Notes: generated from the letters alone by a model not told the origin. A DNA stretch of 64,000 nt from an uncultured Dehalococcoidia bacterium (GCA_951812535.1 CATOSK010000013.1:1-64000), one strand, 5' to 3'. Shown: positions 8,085 through 17,390, counted from the first letter of the stretch. Translations and numbers: made by a program.

Positions 8085-9128
8085 TTATTTCAGGTGTGGC
8101 ATTACCTCTTCGGAAAAGAGCTTCATGGATCGGAGGACTTTTTCGTGCTCCATGCCGCCGAAGTCGAAGTTGCATCCGAAGTATTCGATCCCCTCGTCGC
8201 GGAGGGCGTTGATCTTGTCCAGGCATTGCTGGGGGGTGCCGATGATGGCCCGGTTCTCGGCCAGGTAGTCGTAGCTGAGCGGAAGCTGGTGGCGCTGGCG
8301 GCGCCAGTTGTCCATCCGTTGGTAGACTTCGCTGCCTTCCTCTAGGTTGTTGCGCCACTGCATGATGTCGATGACCCAGTTGAGCTTGTCCAGGGTGTCG
8401 TGGTGGGCCTCATCCTCGGTCTCGGCCACGTAGAAGTAGCGGAAGAAGGGGATCTCGGACTTGGGCAGGTTGAACCCCTCCTCGGCGGACTTGTCCACGA
8501 AGCGCTGGCACAAGTCCAGGGCCTCCGCGGTGTCCTGCACCACGGCGATGCACAGGCTGTGCCCGGTGGAGACGACGAAGTCCAGCGTGACCGGATTGCG
8601 GGTGGCGGCCAGGTAGATGGGCGGATGCGGCTGCTGGGCGGGCATGGGGACCAGGTTGGCGTGGCTGGCCTGGAAGTGCTTCCCATCCATCGTGAAATCG
8701 GGCGTCGTCCACAGGCCCTGGATCATTCTCACGGATTCCTGGAAACGGTCCTGGCTCTCGTCGGGGTCAATGTTGTATCCCCGGTACTCGTAGCCCGAGC
8801 CGGAGCCGCGGCCGAACCCCACATCCAGCCGCCCGCCGCTGATCAGGTCCAGGGTGGCGGTATCCTCGGCCAAGCGCAGCGGGTTGTGTAGCGGGGAGAC
8901 TAGGACGGCGGTGCCCAGCCGGATCCGCTCCGTTCGGGCGGCGAGATGGGTGGCCACGATGAGGGACGACGATCCGATGCAGTAGCGGGTGAAGTGGTGC
9001 TCGGCCAGCCAGGCGCTGTGGAACCCCAACTCCTCGGCGTACCGGACCTGCTCGGTGGTGTCGGCGATAACGGCGGCGGCCTCCCGGCCCTCGGGCCAGG
9101 GCAGGTGGGTGAAAAAGGCGAACTTCAT
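8085..9128 (-). CDS. LLM class flavin-dependent monooxygenase (bacterial luciferase-like)
   Basis: A 347-residue TIM-barrel flavin monooxygenase. Family segments are the opening MKFAFFTHLPWPEGR, the AEEHHF-type AWLAEHHFTRYC near residue 40, RIRLGTAVLVSPLHNPLRLAED, and SGGRLDVGFGRGSG. Such enzymes use reduced FMN from a separate reductase to oxygenate organic substrates; the substrate is unknown. The sequence before the ATG is CTCCTCCCC, which is not a Shine-Dalgarno sequence, so initiation is odd or coupled. It is one of five related enzymes in the window and the same subgroup as the one at 44332-45480 (AEHHF/VEHHF motif, similar length). The propeller gene follows 83 bases downstream. Confidence 0.9.
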   Translation of the reverse strand: MKFAFFTHLPWPEGREAAAVIADTTEQVRYAEELGFHSAWLAEHHFTRYCIGSSSLIVATHLAARTERIRLGTAVLVSPLHNPLRLAEDTATLDLISGGRLDVGFGRGSGSGYEYRGYNIDPDESQDRFQESVRMIQGLWTTPDFTMDGKHFQASHANLVPMPAQQPHPPIYLAATRNPVTLDFVVSTGHSLCIAVVQDTAEALDLCQRFVDKSAEEGFNLPKSEIPFFRYFYVAETEDEAHHDTLDKLNWVIDIMQWRNNLEEGSEVYQRMDNWRRQRHQLPLSYDYLAENRAIIGTPQQCLDKINALRDEGIEYFGCNFDFGGMEHEKVLRSMKLFSEEVMPHLK

Positions 9129-9230
9129 GGGGAGGAGTTTAAGGGGTGCGGGTTGCTTCTGCCAGTGTCTTTCCGGTCCATGCCCGCAACGGGTCCGGCT
9201 TGACCTGCCGGACAGCGCCCTCGGACGGCG

Positions 9231-11270
9231 TTAACCGAATACGAACCATCCCAGGTGCCGGTGGCTCAGCAGTCCGGCGTAAATGATGACAATGCCAATC
9301 CCGACGATGATGGAAAGCCACCGGTCCGAGAGCTGGTGCCGGGTCTCGGGGAACACTACCACGTAGGGGGCCTGGGAATCCTGGTCGTCTTGCTGTGGTT
9401 GCATCTCCAATTGTCTCATGCCGCGCTCGTGGTGCAGGTCCCACACATTGATGGTCAGGAAAATGATAACGGCGGAGATCAGCATGGCGAACACGTCGAT
9501 CAGGAACATGGAGAATGGTTGCTGCTCAGCGTCGAATTCAGGGCGGGAAAGCAGCGCGAAGAAGATGGTGATCCCGGCGAAGATAATCAGGGCGAATAGT
9601 TCGCCGAGGACCAGTCCCAGTTGCTTGGAACGGGCCATAGCATCCAGCTCCGCTTCAGCCTCGTTGAAGGATAAGCGTTCGTCGACGTTGTTCAGAAAGA
9701 CGGCAGAGTTGAAGTAGCCCCGAGCCTCGGAATAAGCCTCTTTGAGATCGGCCTGGTTCCGGGGTGCGTCGATGCGAATGACGCACTCCAGGACAGCGCG
9801 GTCGATAACGCCTCTCTTGGTAAACATGTCGAGCTTTCGGAAGAGCCTGAAGGCCTGGGCCTCTTCCGCATGGCTGCGCGACACCAGGGTTGCGATTCGA
9901 AAGGCCAACAACAGGGTGAATATGGTGGCCGACAGTCCAACCACTTCGAAGTAGTGGTCGGTCACCCAGGAATTATCGCCGTTGCTCAGGAAACCCTTGA
10001 AGAGACTGCTCCGAAAATAAACAAAGGTTCCACAGGCGCCCAGCGCAATCATGAGCGCCTTGAATCCCCAGCGGATCTCGGCCTCGAAGATGAGGAGCAG
10101 GTTGGCGATGATGATGGCGACTATGCCGATGATCAAATAATCTCCCGCCACCGAGATTTCATCGATTAGGCGCTCTCCGTTCACCACGGTCAACGAAAGG
10201 GCCAGGAGCCACACCAGGGTCAGGATGGGCCTCATGTGCTCCAGCGCGTTTATCCCCGGGTTGTGAGCCAACATAATGCTGGACTGTCTCCAGGCAACGC
10301 CCGCGATGGGCTGAATCAATGCTCCCCCAATGACGATGAGTACCAGCGCGCTGGCAGGAATAATTTCATTGATGGAAACGCTTTTGCCGAGAATGGTCTC
10401 ACCGGAGTTGATGCCGATCAGCAGGCTTAAGGGAACTATCAGCAAGGTGGCAATGAGACCGGCGACTGTGGCGCAAAACAGGTCGATGGAACGGGACTCA
10501 TAGCCGCTCTGTTCGATCAAGTCGTCAGGCAGAGCACCCTTCAAGCCGACCCCCCAGGCCAGCGAACGCCTGTTGAGGCCGTAGATGATTGCTGAACCAA
10601 CGGCAAGCAGCACCCCCAGGGCCAACAGCCAGAGGGTCGGGTCCGCTGAGGAAGACGCCGTCCCCTGCATTGTGTCCGCGAGCTGTCTGACCCAGGCGGT
10701 CGGCCCTGCTGAAGACGATGCGGCCTCCCGCACTCCGGCGACCAGTTGGCCGGATAGCACGAAGGCAGTGCCGACCACCCCCAGGGCGATGAAGAGCAGC
10801 TTTGCCGGGGTCATCTTTACGGAAGTTTGGTTGCCTTCGAGATCGTGGTGCGACAGCCAGGCCGCCAGAATCGCGACGATCGGCGCAATTTCAAACAGAA
10901 TAACTGCCACCGCCACGTCCAGGTACCTGAGGGACATGGCGAACAGGGCTATGTTGAAATATGAGATGGCTACCAGCAGAATCTGGAAGCTGAACATCCG
11001 GCGGAGAATTAGTTTCCACACGGTCCAATTGAAGAACAGCCGCGAAAAACGCGCTGCCAGGAACAGCGCGTATACAATGGCGATACCGCCCCTCCACCCC
11101 ATGGTGAACAAGAACGGGTGGTCCTTGCTCTCGGTCAGAACGATGGCCACTGGAATAAAGGAGTAGCAAAGGACGGCGAAGAGCATGAGCCCCGCGCTCT
11201 TCAAGTTGCTGTCCGGCCCTTCAGCGTCGGAGCCCCGCGGGGTTAAGGCAACTGTCGGGTCTAACGCCAT
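9231..11270 (-). CDS. Large EamA/DMT-like multi-pass membrane protein with C-terminal extension
   Basis: A 679-residue integral membrane protein. The N-terminal ~430 residues hold about ten hydrophobic helices arranged like two EamA halves (LMLFAVLCYSFIPVAIVLT at the start of the first). A soluble stretch around residues 470-570 then leads into further helices at about 590-610 and 620-645, a short basic/acidic section and a last helix near 655-675. Classical DMT exporters are ~300 residues, so more than half the length is extra. The ATG at 11270 is chosen over an upstream frame opening because TATAAT lies only 6 bases before it, an arrangement typical of leaderless transcripts. Transport substrate unknown; it could be a sensor-transporter. 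Confidence 0.65.
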   Translation of the reverse strand: MALDPTVALTPRGSDAEGPDSNLKSAGLMLFAVLCYSFIPVAIVLTESKDHPFLFTMGWRGGIAIVYALFLAARFSRLFFNWTVWKLILRRMFSFQILLVAISYFNIALFAMSLRYLDVAVAVILFEIAPIVAILAAWLSHHDLEGNQTSVKMTPAKLLFIALGVVGTAFVLSGQLVAGVREAASSSAGPTAWVRQLADTMQGTASSSADPTLWLLALGVLLAVGSAIIYGLNRRSLAWGVGLKGALPDDLIEQSGYESRSIDLFCATVAGLIATLLIVPLSLLIGINSGETILGKSVSINEIIPASALVLIVIGGALIQPIAGVAWRQSSIMLAHNPGINALEHMRPILTLVWLLALSLTVVNGERLIDEISVAGDYLIIGIVAIIIANLLLIFEAEIRWGFKALMIALGACGTFVYFRSSLFKGFLSNGDNSWVTDHYFEVVGLSATIFTLLLAFRIATLVSRSHAEEAQAFRLFRKLDMFTKRGVIDRAVLECVIRIDAPRNQADLKEAYSEARGYFNSAVFLNNVDERLSFNEAEAELDAMARSKQLGLVLGELFALIIFAGITIFFALLSRPEFDAEQQPFSMFLIDVFAMLISAVIIFLTINVWDLHHERGMRQLEMQPQQDDQDSQAPYVVVFPETRHQLSDRWLSIIVGIGIVIIYAGLLSHRHLGWFVFG

Positions 11271-11276
11271 GTTGGG

Positions 11277-11282
11277 ATTATA
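11277..11282 (-). promoter_or_regulatory. -10 box of a probable leaderless promoter
   Basis: TATAAT on the minus strand, separated from the ATG of the DMT-like membrane protein by six bases (CCCAAC). With a normal -10 to start-point distance, transcription would begin at or next to the A of the ATG. No Shine-Dalgarno sequence is present and no clear -35 was found. Confidence 0.6.
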
Positions 11283-11651
11283 ACACGCCTGTAACCTGAC
11301 GCCTTTCGGCGGGTTTGCCCCGGAGGATGATAGCAAAGTGCCTTGGCGGTCCCATTTCATCCAACAACCTCAGTTCCCGTCCTTTCTTCCCGTCCCTCTG
11401 TGCATTCGGGAATCCACACGACCGCCGCCCCTTCCTGGCCCGTCGTCATCGTCATCGGCGTCGACCTACCCGTTTACACTTCCCAATCAACCGTTAGTCC
11501 CGTCCCGCTCCTTTCCTAGCGTGCGTGTTGCGGCTATAATCTACGAGTCAATTAATGCCGTTCGCCGGGACGGGTTTGTGCGGAAAGAGGGGGTAGAAGG
11601 TTCCGGCTGGGGCGGGAAATCCGTAAATATTCTGGAAGCGGAGGGCGTGCA
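11283..11651. other. Divergent intergenic region before the first DUF1800 module
   Basis: About 370 bases without a supported gene. The left end carries the leaderless -10 of the minus-strand membrane gene. A consensus TATAAT at 11535-11540 on the plus strand is the best candidate -10 for the DUF1800 gene, about 110 bases upstream of it, with only a weak -35 (TTTCCT). No RNA gene or repeat was recognised. Confidence 0.4.
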
Positions 11652-13055
11652 ATGCCAGGCAAGCAAGACATTGCTCTGATGGCCCACCTGATGCGCCGCG
11701 CCGGGTTCGGTGCGGGACGCAGTGAGTTGGAAGCCAGGGCGGAGCAGGGATACGAAGCCACGGTGGAAGACCTGCTGAATCCGGACAATCACCCTCCGGT
11801 GGACGACGATGTGCTGTTCCGGTACTTCCCCAACTACGAGGGAGGGATGGCCCCGGTCCAGTCCCAGGCCCACTGGCTCTACCGCATGGTCAACACCCGG
11901 CGGCCGCTGGAGGAGAAGATGGTCCTGTTCTGGCACCAGCTCTTCGCCACCGGCAATTCCAAGATCGACAATCCGCCGGAGATGGTGCAGCAGATCGCCA
12001 TGTTCCGGCGCCACGCCCTGGACCGGTTCCCCGAAATCCTGGTGGAGCTGGCCAGGAATCCGGCGATGATCTACTGGCTGGACAACAACGGCAACCACAA
12101 GGGGGCCATCAACGAGAACTGGGGACGCGAGTTGCTGGAGCTTTTCTCCATGGGCGTCGGCAACTACTCCGAGGACGACATCAAGGAAGCGTCCCGCGCC
12201 TTCACTGGCTGGACCATCGCCCCTAAGATTCCCCGGCTTCCGCTGGGACGGTTTTACTGGAACTTCGAGTATGACCCGGCAGACCACGACTTCGAGGAAA
12301 AGACCTTCCTGGGGGAGACGGGCAACTTCGACGGCGACGACATCATCAACATCATCGCGCGCCAGCCGGCCACGGCCCGCTTCCTCTGCCGCCACCTGTA
12401 CAACTTCTTCGTGGCCGACGAGGTGCAGGTGCCGGCGTGGAACGACACCCCGCCCAAGGACCCGGAGGCTATCGAAATCCTGACCCAGGCCTACTTCGAG
12501 TCGGATTACGACTTGAAGGCCGTCCTGCGGACACTGTTCAACTCCGACTTCTTCAAGAACTCCCGCTTCACCCGGGTCAAGAGCCCGGCGGAGCTGGTGG
12601 TCAGCACCCTGCGCCTGTCGGGCGGCTTCAACGGCCCCCGGGAGGGCTACCAGGCCGCCGCCGCCGAGTGCGCCTTCCAGGGGCAGGAACTCCTGAACCC
12701 CCCCAGCGTGGAAAGCTGGCACACCGGCGAGGAGTGGATTGACGGCGGCGCGCTGGTGCGCCGGGTCAACTTCGCCGCCAAGTACCTTTCCGACACCCGG
12801 ATGCCTGGCATCGGCGCCATCGTCCGGCGGCTGAGGGAGCAGGGCAGCCTGACCCCGGAGCGGTTCGTCGACGAGTGCCTGGACCAGATGGGCCCTCTGG
12901 AAGTGGAGGAGCCCACCCGCCGGGAGCTGGTCAACCAGGTCAGCCAGGGCGGCGATATCCGCTGGGACAGCGACGAGGCGGCAGCCGACGCGGAGCGCCG
13001 GGCCGGGATCACCCTGGCGCTGGTGGCTGCGTCAAGAGAGTATCAATTCGCATGA
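11652..13055 (+). CDS. DUF1800 family protein (module 1)
   Basis: A 467-residue DUF1800 protein. The diagnostic opening is present (LMAHLMRRAGFGAGRSELE, residues 9-27), followed by the conserved LEEKMVLFWHQLFATG, MIYWLDNNGNHKG, NENWGRELLELFSMG and ASRAFTGWTI blocks, and the C-terminal LNPPSVESWHTGEEWID. DUF1800 genes are regularly paired with DUF1501 genes; their biochemical role is not established. Many relatives carry Tat signal peptides, but none is seen here, so a cytoplasmic location is likely. GGAGG lies 9 bases before the ATG. It heads a plus-strand module: DUF1800, DUF1501, DUF3052, NHL propeller, flavin monooxygenase. A second DUF1800 at 18107 is clearly paralogous and both end in REYQFA. 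Confidence 0.9.
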   Translation: MPGKQDIALMAHLMRRAGFGAGRSELEARAEQGYEATVEDLLNPDNHPPVDDDVLFRYFPNYEGGMAPVQSQAHWLYRMVNTRRPLEEKMVLFWHQLFATGNSKIDNPPEMVQQIAMFRRHALDRFPEILVELARNPAMIYWLDNNGNHKGAINENWGRELLELFSMGVGNYSEDDIKEASRAFTGWTIAPKIPRLPLGRFYWNFEYDPADHDFEEKTFLGETGNFDGDDIINIIARQPATARFLCRHLYNFFVADEVQVPAWNDTPPKDPEAIEILTQAYFESDYDLKAVLRTLFNSDFFKNSRFTRVKSPAELVVSTLRLSGGFNGPREGYQAAAAECAFQGQELLNPPSVESWHTGEEWIDGGALVRRVNFAAKYLSDTRMPGIGAIVRRLREQGSLTPERFVDECLDQMGPLEVEEPTRRELVNQVSQGGDIRWDSDEAAADAERRAGITLALVAASREYQFA

Positions 13056-13127
13056 ACGGGCCTGAGCAGCCGCTCCGGCCCACCCGTACCAGTCTGCTCA
13101 AACAGCAAATCGCGGCAGGAGGAGATA

Positions 13128-14264
13128 ATGACCGCAACCAAGAAAGACCCTGTCCTGGTAATCCTGCAGCTTACCGGGGCCAACGATCCGTTGAGCACCG
13201 TGGTGCCCTACACCAACCCCCACTACCATGACGCGCGGCCCAACGTGGGCATCGCCGCTGACCGGGTTCTGCCCATCAACGACACACTTGGATTCAACCC
13301 TAACGTCGGGGCGGTCAAGGACCTGTGGGAGCAGGGCAAGGTCGCCATCATCCAGGGCATCGGGTACGAGAACTCTCCCCGTTCCCACTTCCGCTCCATG
13401 GACATCTGGCACACCTGCGAGCCGGACAAGGTGGGAACCGAAGGCTGGGTCGGACGGGTCATCCGCGACCTGGACCCCAGCGGCTCCAACGTACTGAAGG
13501 GAATCAACGTGGGACAGGGACTGCCCCGGGCCATGGCCCTCAAGGGCGTTCCCGTAACCTCGGTATCCGACCTGGAGTCCTACGGCGTGCTGACCGACGT
13601 TCCCCTGGTGGACAGCCAGGCCGAGCGGGAGCGGATGCTGGACATCTTCTCGCGCATTTACTCTCCGACCATCGGCTCCGGCCCGGTGATGGACTACCTG
13701 AGCCAGACGGGACGGAACGTCCTGGACGGGGCCGACGTGCTTAAGACCGCTCCCGATAAGTACAGGTCCAGCGTGGAATACGCCGCCTCCCCCATCGCCA
13801 AGGCGCTGAAAACCGTGGCGCAGGTGCACCTGGCCGACCTGGGAGCGCAGGTATTCTACACCCAGCACGGCAGCTTCGACACCCACTTCAACCAGGTCAT
13901 GATGCACACCCGCCTTTGGACCGACGTGGGTCAGGCCATCGGCAACTTCTTCGACGATCTGCGCGAGCACGACGCCTCGGACAACGTCGTCATGATGTTG
14001 TTCACCGAGTTCGGCCGGCGGGTCAAGGACAATGGCACCGGCACCGACCACGGCGCGGGCGGCGTTGCCTTCGTCATCGGCGACCCGGTGCAGGGTGGGC
14101 TGTACGGGACCTATCCGTCCCTGGCCCCCGAGGACCTGACCCAGGGCGACCTCGCCCCCAGCTACGACTTCCGCGGCTTCTACGCCTCGCTGTGCGAGCG
14201 GTGGCTGGGCATTGACTCGGCGCCCATCGTCGGCGGCGCCTACGAGCAGATGGCCTTCGTCTAG
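13128..14264 (+). CDS. DUF1501 family protein (module 1)
   Basis: A 378-residue DUF1501 protein, a group related in fold to the alkaline phosphatase/sulfatase superfamily. Conserved blocks include VILQLTGANDPLSTVVPY near the start, RSHFRSMDIWHTCEPDKVG (about residue 84), TQHGSFDTHFNQ and VVMMLFTEFGRRVKDNGTG with the following TDHG. The Asp/His-rich blocks look like metal ligands. No signal peptide is present, unlike most planctomycete members. AGGAGG lies 5 bases before the ATG. The gene follows the DUF1800 gene by 72 bases and is followed by a DUF3052 gene after 9 bases, consistent with one transcript. A paralogue lies at 20583. Confidence 0.9.
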   Translation: MTATKKDPVLVILQLTGANDPLSTVVPYTNPHYHDARPNVGIAADRVLPINDTLGFNPNVGAVKDLWEQGKVAIIQGIGYENSPRSHFRSMDIWHTCEPDKVGTEGWVGRVIRDLDPSGSNVLKGINVGQGLPRAMALKGVPVTSVSDLESYGVLTDVPLVDSQAERERMLDIFSRIYSPTIGSGPVMDYLSQTGRNVLDGADVLKTAPDKYRSSVEYAASPIAKALKTVAQVHLADLGAQVFYTQHGSFDTHFNQVMMHTRLWTDVGQAIGNFFDDLREHDASDNVVMMLFTEFGRRVKDNGTGTDHGAGGVAFVIGDPVQGGLYGTYPSLAPEDLTQGDLAPSYDFRGFYASLCERWLGIDSAPIVGGAYEQMAFV

Positions 14265-14273
14265 GCAAGACGC

Positions 14274-14678
14274 ATGACCGGATACTCCGGCAGACCGCTG
14301 GCGGCCAAGCTGGGAATCAAAGCCAACGCCGCGGTCTGCCTCTTCAGCGCACCCGAGGAATACCGCGGCCTCTTGGAACCGCTGCCGGAAGGGGTGGCGT
14401 TTTCCGACGGGTTGACCAACGGAACGGACATGGTCCATGTCTTTGCCACCGACAGGGAACACTTGGCGGAGATACTGGGCCGGTGCCGGGAAGAGATACG
14501 CCCGGATGCAATGGTCTGGGCATCGTGGCCCAAGAAGGCCTCGAAGGTGCCGACGGACATTACCGAGGATGTGATTCGGGAAATTGCCCTTCCGCTGGGA
14601 TTCGTGGATGTGAAGGTTTGTGCCGTCAACGAAGTCTGGTCAGGCCTCAAGCTGGTAATCAGAAAAGAACTGCGCTGA
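14274..14678 (+). CDS. DUF3052 family protein
   Basis: A 134-residue protein resembling DUF3052. It opens with TGYSGRPLAAKLGIKANAAV, and has DMVHVFATDREHLAEIL in the middle and the characteristic VWASWPKKASKVPTDITED followed by KVCAVNEVWSGLKLV near the end. Family function is unknown. The start codon is only 9 bases after the DUF1501 stop with a weak ribosome-binding site, so translation is probably coupled. The second DUF1800/DUF1501 module lacks this gene, so it is probably a guest in module 1 rather than a core component. Confidence 0.85.
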   Translation: MTGYSGRPLAAKLGIKANAAVCLFSAPEEYRGLLEPLPEGVAFSDGLTNGTDMVHVFATDREHLAEILGRCREEIRPDAMVWASWPKKASKVPTDITEDVIREIALPLGFVDVKVCAVNEVWSGLKLVIRKELR

Positions 14679-14745
14679 CCGTCCGTCCCCTATCCACAAA
14701 ATGATGGATACGGACGGGCGTTCTCCATACTGAACAGGGGGAATC

Positions 14746-15744
14746 ATGCTGACAACCATCGCGGCAGGCCGCGTCATCAACTTCAGCCACTGCCTGGGAA
14801 TGTACTCAATGGGCGGCCTGGGGTTCTGGGACCCGGTGGACTTCGCCTTCGGAGCCAACGACCGGCTGTACGTGGTAAACCGCGGCGCGGAGGAGCTGGG
14901 ACAGCGGGTCAGCATCTGCACCCGCGACCACGAGTTCATTTCCCAGTTCGGTTCCTTCGGGGCCGGAGACGGGCAGTTCATCTGGCCTTCGTCGCTGGAC
15001 ATCGACGCCGACGGCAACGTCTACGTTTCTGACGAGAACCTGCACCGCATGAACATCTACGACGCCGGCGGGCAGTTCCTGTCCTGCTGGGGCGAAGCCG
15101 GACCGGAGGAAGGGCAGCTTCAGGGCCCCTCCGGCGTGGCCGTTGGCCCGGACGGTCATGTCTACGTCGTCGAGAGCGGAAACAACCGCATCCAGAAGTT
15201 CACCAGGGATGGAAAGTTCCTCGGCGGATGGGGGGAGGCCGGTGACGGTGAGGGGCAGTTCAACATGCCTTGGGGAGTCTCAGTCGACCAATCCGGAGAC
15301 GTATACGTGGCCGACTGGAAGAACGGCCGGGTCCAGAAGTTCAGCCCAAACGGGTTGTTCCTTGCCTCCTTCCAGGCCGATGCCCAGGGACTGGGCCAGC
15401 TTGAGCGCCCGACCTCGGTGGCAGTGGACAGCCAGGGAGACGTTTACGTCACGGACTGGGGCAACCACGTCGTCCAGATCTACGCGCCGGGCGGTACGTT
15501 CGTGACCACGCTGGAGGGAGACGCTCAAACGCCTTCCCCGTGGACCCAGACCTACCTGGACGCCAACCCGGAAATCCTGAAGCAGCGGCGGCGGGTTGAT
15601 CTGACCCCCGAATGGCGGTTCCGGCGTCCGGTGGCCGTCAACGTGGATGAGCAGGACAACATCTACGTGCTGGAGTCGGTGCGCCACCGCTTCCAGGTGT
15701 ACCAGAAGGAAAAGGACTATGAGGAAGCGGCCCTTAACCTCTAG
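14746..15744 (+). CDS. NHL-repeat beta-propeller protein (module 1)
   Basis: A 332-residue six-bladed propeller. Blades follow the pattern FGSFGAGDGQFIWPSSLDID then ADGNVYVSDENLHRMNIYD, repeated with GPDGHVYVVESGNNRIQKF, QSGDVYVADWKNGRVQKF, and QGDVYVTDWGNHVVQIY. NHL propellers generally bind proteins or nucleic acids, and some are lyases. There is no signal peptide. GGGGGA lies about 5 bases before the ATG. A paralogue of the same architecture and length is at 19529-20518, but in that module it lies between DUF1800 and DUF1501 rather than after them. Confidence 0.88.
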   Translation: MLTTIAAGRVINFSHCLGMYSMGGLGFWDPVDFAFGANDRLYVVNRGAEELGQRVSICTRDHEFISQFGSFGAGDGQFIWPSSLDIDADGNVYVSDENLHRMNIYDAGGQFLSCWGEAGPEEGQLQGPSGVAVGPDGHVYVVESGNNRIQKFTRDGKFLGGWGEAGDGEGQFNMPWGVSVDQSGDVYVADWKNGRVQKFSPNGLFLASFQADAQGLGQLERPTSVAVDSQGDVYVTDWGNHVVQIYAPGGTFVTTLEGDAQTPSPWTQTYLDANPEILKQRRRVDLTPEWRFRRPVAVNVDEQDNIYVLESVRHRFQVYQKEKDYEEAALNL

Positions 15745-15791
15745 TCCAGGCTCGAGTCCCGCAGCGTCGGCAACCCATCATCGGAGCAACC

Positions 15792-16964
15792 ATGTCTTTG
15801 GAATTTGGCGTTTTTGACCATATCGAACCAGTCCCGGGCCTGCCGTTGGACGAGATTTATCGGCTGCGCCTGAAGCAGTTGGAAAAGCTGGACGAGGCTG
15901 GGTTCTACTCCTACCACCTGGCAGAGCATCACACTCCCGCAGTCCACAGCCTCGCCCCATCCCAGAACGTATTCCTGGCGGCGGCAGCCCAGCGGACCAG
16001 CCGCATCCACCTGGGGCCGTGTATCTACGTGCTGCCGCTGCATCACCCGCTGCGTCTCATCGAAGAGATCTGCATGTTGGACAACCTCTGCGACGGGCGC
16101 ATGGAGATCGGAGTGGGTCGGGGAGGTGTCCTGGAAGCTTACTTCTGGGGGCAGGAGTCCGACGTCGAGATCAACTTCGCCCGCTACCGTGAAAACCTGG
16201 AAATCATCCAGTACGGATTGAGCCACGAGGAACTGGACTACGACGGCGAGTTCTTCAAGTTCGAGCGGCTGCCCATGCGCCTCCGTCCCAAGCAGACGCC
16301 CTATCCACCCTTCTGGTACATGAGGAACGTGGAGACCGCCGCGATGGACGGGATGAACACCATCATAGTCGGCGGCCTGGATAGCTTCGAGGCCAACGTC
16401 CGCCGTTACAAGGAACTCTGGGAGGAATACCAGGGGAAGGGAGCCCTCACCCTGCAGGGCACCGAGCCCAAGATAAGCCTGGTGAACCACCTGGTCCTGG
16501 CCGAGACCGACGAGGAAGCTCTTCGTATCGGCGAACCGGCCTGGGAGCATTACAAATACAACCTGGGAACCCCGCGCCGCCTCGAGGCCGAAAGCCGGGG
16601 GCTGACGCAGTTCCTGGTCCCCAATGACCAGATGCGTCCCCAGGGCGCGCCGGACCGCGAAGCGCGCCGCGATCTTTACTGGGAGATGGAGCAGCGTTCC
16701 GAGGAACAGCAACTCCGCCGCCAGGCTCCCGGCGCACTCGGCGGGGTAGCCGGACAGGGTGCAGGCTTCGGCGTCATCGCCGGTTCACCGGCCAGCGTCC
16801 GGGAGTACATGGACGAGTACCTGAGCACTGGTGCCAACTACTTCGTCTGCTCTTTCCAGTGGGGCGACCTGACCCACGAACAGGCCATGCAGTCCCTGGA
16901 GCTTTTCGTCGAGGAGATAATGCCCCACTACTCCGGCACGCCCGAGGTGATAGCCTCGGTCTAG
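15792..16964 (+). CDS. LLM class flavin-dependent monooxygenase (module 1)
   Basis: A 390-residue luciferase-like flavin monooxygenase. Family features are SYHLAEHHTPAVHSLAPSQN near residue 38, RIHLGPCIYVLPLHHPLRLI, and CDGRMEIGVGRGG. An Arg/Gln/Gly-rich insert around residues 270-330 (EQRSEEQQLRRQAPG and following) is unusual for the family. GGAG precedes the ATG by about 6 bases. It closes the first DUF1800/DUF1501 module; a different flavin monooxygenase subgroup occupies the same place in module 2. The recurrent pairing suggests the oxygenase and the DUF proteins act on the same class of compound, but this is inference. Confidence 0.88.
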   Translation: MSLEFGVFDHIEPVPGLPLDEIYRLRLKQLEKLDEAGFYSYHLAEHHTPAVHSLAPSQNVFLAAAAQRTSRIHLGPCIYVLPLHHPLRLIEEICMLDNLCDGRMEIGVGRGGVLEAYFWGQESDVEINFARYRENLEIIQYGLSHEELDYDGEFFKFERLPMRLRPKQTPYPPFWYMRNVETAAMDGMNTIIVGGLDSFEANVRRYKELWEEYQGKGALTLQGTEPKISLVNHLVLAETDEEALRIGEPAWEHYKYNLGTPRRLEAESRGLTQFLVPNDQMRPQGAPDREARRDLYWEMEQRSEEQQLRRQAPGALGGVAGQGAGFGVIAGSPASVREYMDEYLSTGANYFVCSFQWGDLTHEQAMQSLELFVEEIMPHYSGTPEVIASV

Positions 16965-16995
16965 CCGCGGCGAACCGCAAGCCTCTATCGGAAGC

Positions 16996-17036
16996 GGGAA
17001 GGGCAGTACCGGCTTGTGGCTGGGACTGCCCTTCCC
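16996..17036. terminator. Hairpin between convergent genes
   Basis: Twelve perfectly paired bases (GGGAAGGGCAGT with ACTGCCCTTCCC) around a 17-base loop, between the monooxygenase gene on the plus strand and the cupin-like gene on the minus strand. No T-run follows, so termination strength is uncertain. Confidence 0.6.
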
Positions 17037-17051
17037 TGGTTCCTCAGGAGG

Positions 17052-17390
17052 TTACTCCTCCGGCGGCCTGATCTGGAGCGTCACGTTGTACCCGTCCGGG
17101 TAGGTGGTGGTGTGGCCCTGCCCCGTAATGTCCTCGATGAGTCGCACGTCCCCCACCTCGAAGGTGTGGGACGTTCCGTCGGCCAGACCGATGATCGTCC
17201 TCCCCACCAGTCCCACCTGCCAGCGTCGGAAGGGAGCGGGATGGTAGTCGGAAAAGTGCCCCGGCTCCCGCTGGGACACGGCGAAATTCATCCGGGCGCC
17301 ATCGACCCGGATCTCCTTCAGGGCATCTTCGGTCAATTCCTCAATGTGGCTCTTGCCATCGTCGCCGGAATAAAGGCGGTACACTCCCAT
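17052..17390 (-). CDS. Small cupin-like protein
   Basis: A 112-residue protein with the look of a small cupin. The second half reads GDVRLIEDITGQGHTT, a pattern common in cupin-fold proteins where the His lies in the second cupin motif. The first motif is not clear and the first half (RLYSGDDGKSHIEEL) is not diagnostic. GGAG lies about 9 bases before the ATG. It converges on the module 1 monooxygenase with a hairpin between. Metal binding and catalytic role are not established. Confidence 0.65.
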   Translation of the reverse strand: MGVYRLYSGDDGKSHIEELTEDALKEIRVDGARMNFAVSQREPGHFSDYHPAPFRRWQVGLVGRTIIGLADGTSHTFEVGDVRLIEDITGQGHTTTYPDGYNVTLQIRPPEE

